Origin: Plumapathes pennacea
Taxonomy: Eukaryota; Cnidaria; Anthozoa; Antipatharia; Myriopathidae
Assembly (NCBI GenBank): GCA_964036295.1
Contig: OZ038462.1
Coordinates: forward strand, 7,501-71,500
Length of the DNA stretch: 64,000 nucleotides
Direction: 5' to 3'
Part shown: piece by piece, positions 62,727-64,000 of the stretch
Numbering within the stretch: position 1 is the stretch's first letter
Layout of the letters: each line of letters begins with the position of its first letter
Notes under the pieces: model-generated
Seen by the model: only the letters and a program-made list of their open reading frames with translations
Database searches by the model: none
Told to the model about the DNA's origin: nothing
Position numbers and translations under genes: made by a program

Positions 62727-63061
62727 GGCCACGCGTTGTGAGTAATTAGAGCAAATCATCGTCTAATTAAAACGTCGCGCTTTTCAAAGTTCTAAGCCAT
62801 TTTATTGCTACATCTCACACACGGATGGCGATAGATCACGCAAATGTATCGCAGAATGTCTTCTTATAGTCCCAGGAAGGTTTCCTGAAAGTTTCAAGAG
62901 TTTTCAATTTTTGGCCAAAATCGGCCAAAAACCCTGGGCTATAGCCTTACGTTTTTGTCAAAATTCCAAGATTTTTCGACCTTCTCCGAAACGCATGAAA
63001 CTTTCAGGAAATGTTGCTGGGACTATTCCGACGCGTTTTGCATAGTTTTTGTAAACTTTTA
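62727..63061. repeat. Chimeric Gv/H monomer at a tandem junction
   Basis: The unit begins as Gv (CTACATCTCACACAC, TGTATCGC, five-T run) and ends with CCGAAACGCATG, the tail mark of H. It is followed by I, as H normally is. The switch lies between the five-T run near 62909 and the CCGAAACGC mark near 62988. It is the joint expected if an exchange paired this unit with the H at 61385 and duplicated I-D-A-Gv. Confidence 0.85.
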
Positions 63062-63732
63062 GGCCACGCATCGTGAATAATTAGAGCAAATCATCGTCTA
63101 ATTAAAACGTCGTGCTTTTCAAAGTTCTAAGACATTTTGTTGCTATATCTCACCAACGGATGACGATAGATCACGCAAATGTATTGCAGAATGTCTTCTT
63201 ATAGTCCCAAGAAAGTTTCCTAAAAGTTTCAAGAGTTTTCAATTTTTTGGCCAAAATCGGCCAAAAACCCTGGGCTATAGCGTTACGTTTTTGTCAAAAT
63301 TCCAAGATTTTTCGACCTTTTCCGAATCGCATGAAACTTTCAGGAAATGTTGCTGGGACTATTCCGACGCGTTTTGCATAGTTTTTGTAAACTTTTAGGC
63401 CACGCGTCGTGAGAAATTACAGCAAATCATCTTCTAATTAAAACGTCGCGCTTTTCAAAGTTCTAAGACATTTTCTTGCTATATCTCACCAACGGATGAC
63501 GATAGATCACGCAAATGTATCGCAGAATGTCTTCTTATAGTCCCAGGAAGGTTTCCTGAAAGTTTCAAGAGTTTTCAATTTTTGGCCAAAATCGGCCAAA
63601 AATCCTGGGCTATAGCCTTACGTTTTTGTCAAAATTCCAAGATTTTTCGACCTTCTCCGAATCGCATGAAACTTTCAGGAAATGTTGCTGGGACTATTCC
63701 GACGCGTTTTGCATAGTTTTTGTAAACTTTTA

Positions 63733-64000
63733 GGCCACGCGTCGTGAGGAATTAGAGCAAATCATCGTCTAATTAAAACGTCGCGCTTTTCAAAGTTCTA
63801 AGCCATTTTTATGCTATATCTCACCAACGGATGACGATAGATCACGCAAATGTATTGCAGAATGTCTTCTTATAGTCCCAGGAAGGTTTCCTGAAAGTTT
63901 CAAGAGTTTTCAATTTTTGGCCAAAATCGGCCAAAAACCCTGGGCTATAGCCTTACGTTTTTGTCAAAATTCCAAGATTTTTCGACCTTCTCCGAATCGC
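63733..64000. repeat. Partial satellite monomer at right edge
   Basis: These are the first 268 bp of a type A unit, cut by the window edge. The array clearly continues to the right. Confidence 0.95.

Larger units (their letters stand above)
1..64000. repeat. 335-bp satellite DNA array, whole window
   Basis: The entire window is a direct tandem array of a 335-bp monomer, all copies in the same orientation. GGCCA junctions fall at 114, 449, 784, 1119 and so on to 63733, giving 190 complete monomers. Length variants are eight 328-bp units, 30 units with a six-T instead of five-T run before GGCCAAAA, and five units with a 1-bp deletion (near 1291, 14661, 19751, 36567, 49976). 190 x 335 - 56 + 30 - 5 equals the observed 63,619 bp, so no other net length change is present. 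Neighbouring monomers differ at a limited set of recurring sites, which define about a dozen types. I see no interruption by mobile elements or unique DNA. I do not recognise the family, and its chromosomal position is unknown. Confidence 0.98.
60715..64000. repeat. E-G2-H-I-D-A-Gv block and partial tandem
   Basis: Starts are 60715 E, 61050 G2, 61385 H, 61721 I, 62057 D, 62392 A, 62727 Gv/H chimera, 63062 I, 63398 D and 63733 A. I-D-A recurs at 1341 bp, so this is a second four-monomer tandem of different composition from the C-D-A-A one. CCCAAGAAAG in both I units links them to the I units of the 11-mer (about 44101 and 47789) rather than to those at 37587 and 50996. Confidence 0.88.

Noticed and set aside
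1..64000. CRISPR array (regular repeats with spacers)
   Set aside because: The whole 335-bp unit is repeated with no unique spacers, and there are no cas genes.
1..64000. Transposon, retrotransposon or rDNA unit repeated in tandem
   Set aside because: No coding domain, no long terminal repeats, no target-site duplications and no rRNA-like sequence is seen in the unit. The internal inverted repeat alone does not prove a transposon origin.
1..64000. Similarity to the Drosophila 1.688 (359-bp) family or beetle satellites
   Set aside because: Only composition and short A/T-rich words are alike as far as I recall them. I cannot align them here, so I make no assignment.

Overview
The window is one uninterrupted head-to-tail satellite DNA array. 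From the first complete monomer (start 114, counted from the first G of GGCCA) to the last junction (63733) I count 190 complete monomers, flanked by a partial unit at each end. The basic period is 335 bp. Eight monomers are 328 bp (a 7-bp deletion), 30 carry one extra T (336 bp), and five carry a 1-bp deletion. These counts add up exactly to the 63,619 bp covered. I saw no gene, RNA gene, transposon, inversion or non-satellite base anywhere.

The organism is a eukaryote. I do not recognise the monomer. The reference unit is 40% GC with 18 CpGs, about 1.3 times expectation. That argues against long germline CpG methylation and fits an invertebrate, for example an arthropod, better than a vertebrate or plant. 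This is inference. A centromeric or pericentromeric position is plausible (335 bp is about two nucleosomes) but cannot be shown from the sequence.

Monomer types used below, with short diagnostics. A: head GAGGAATTAG, then TTTTATGC. B: as A but with a 7-bp deletion giving GAAAGCCATT. C: CATGTCGTG, CCCGC (early relatives CACGC, called C'). C'': C body with an A-like head. D: GAGAAATTACAG, CATCTTC, usually TGTATCGC and AATCCTGGG. E: CACGTTGTG, AAAGATC, CATTTCATTGC. A': A with the CGCGTTGTG head. F: GCCCTTTT, CATTGGTA, six-T run. G: GTTGTGAGTAATT, TTATTGC. G2: the same with GTCGTG. G': G head with A-type body. H: CGCATCGTGAATAA, six-T run, CCGAAACGC. I: as H but GTGC and TAGCGTTA. J: GAGTAGTTAGAG, TCTATTGC. 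K: GAGGAATT with TTATTGC. Gv: G with CTACATCTCACACAC.

Layout. 1-21.5 kb is a mixed region with all the B and J monomers and several diverged, indel-broken copies of longer blocks. 22.5-35 kb is built from a 7-monomer higher-order repeat (D-A-E-A'-F-G-C, 2346 bp) and its shortened forms. 35.2-43.0 kb is duplicated almost perfectly at 48.6-56.4 kb (offset 13,409 bp). Between and overlapping these lies an 11-monomer unit of 3688 bp in perfect tandem (40.8-48.3 kb). 55.7-60.7 kb is a 4-monomer (1340 bp) C-D-A-A expansion. 60.7-64 kb is an E-G2-H-I-D-A-Gv block with its own 1341-bp tandem duplication.

The two main observations are (1) nested higher-order repeats of at least five sizes (2, 4, 7, 8 and 11 monomers, plus large offset duplications) with chimeric monomers marking exchange points, and (2) a 193-bp quasi-palindrome inside every monomer, with a 16-bp perfect stem core. 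Both fit a satellite evolving by repeated unequal exchange. No function is demonstrated.
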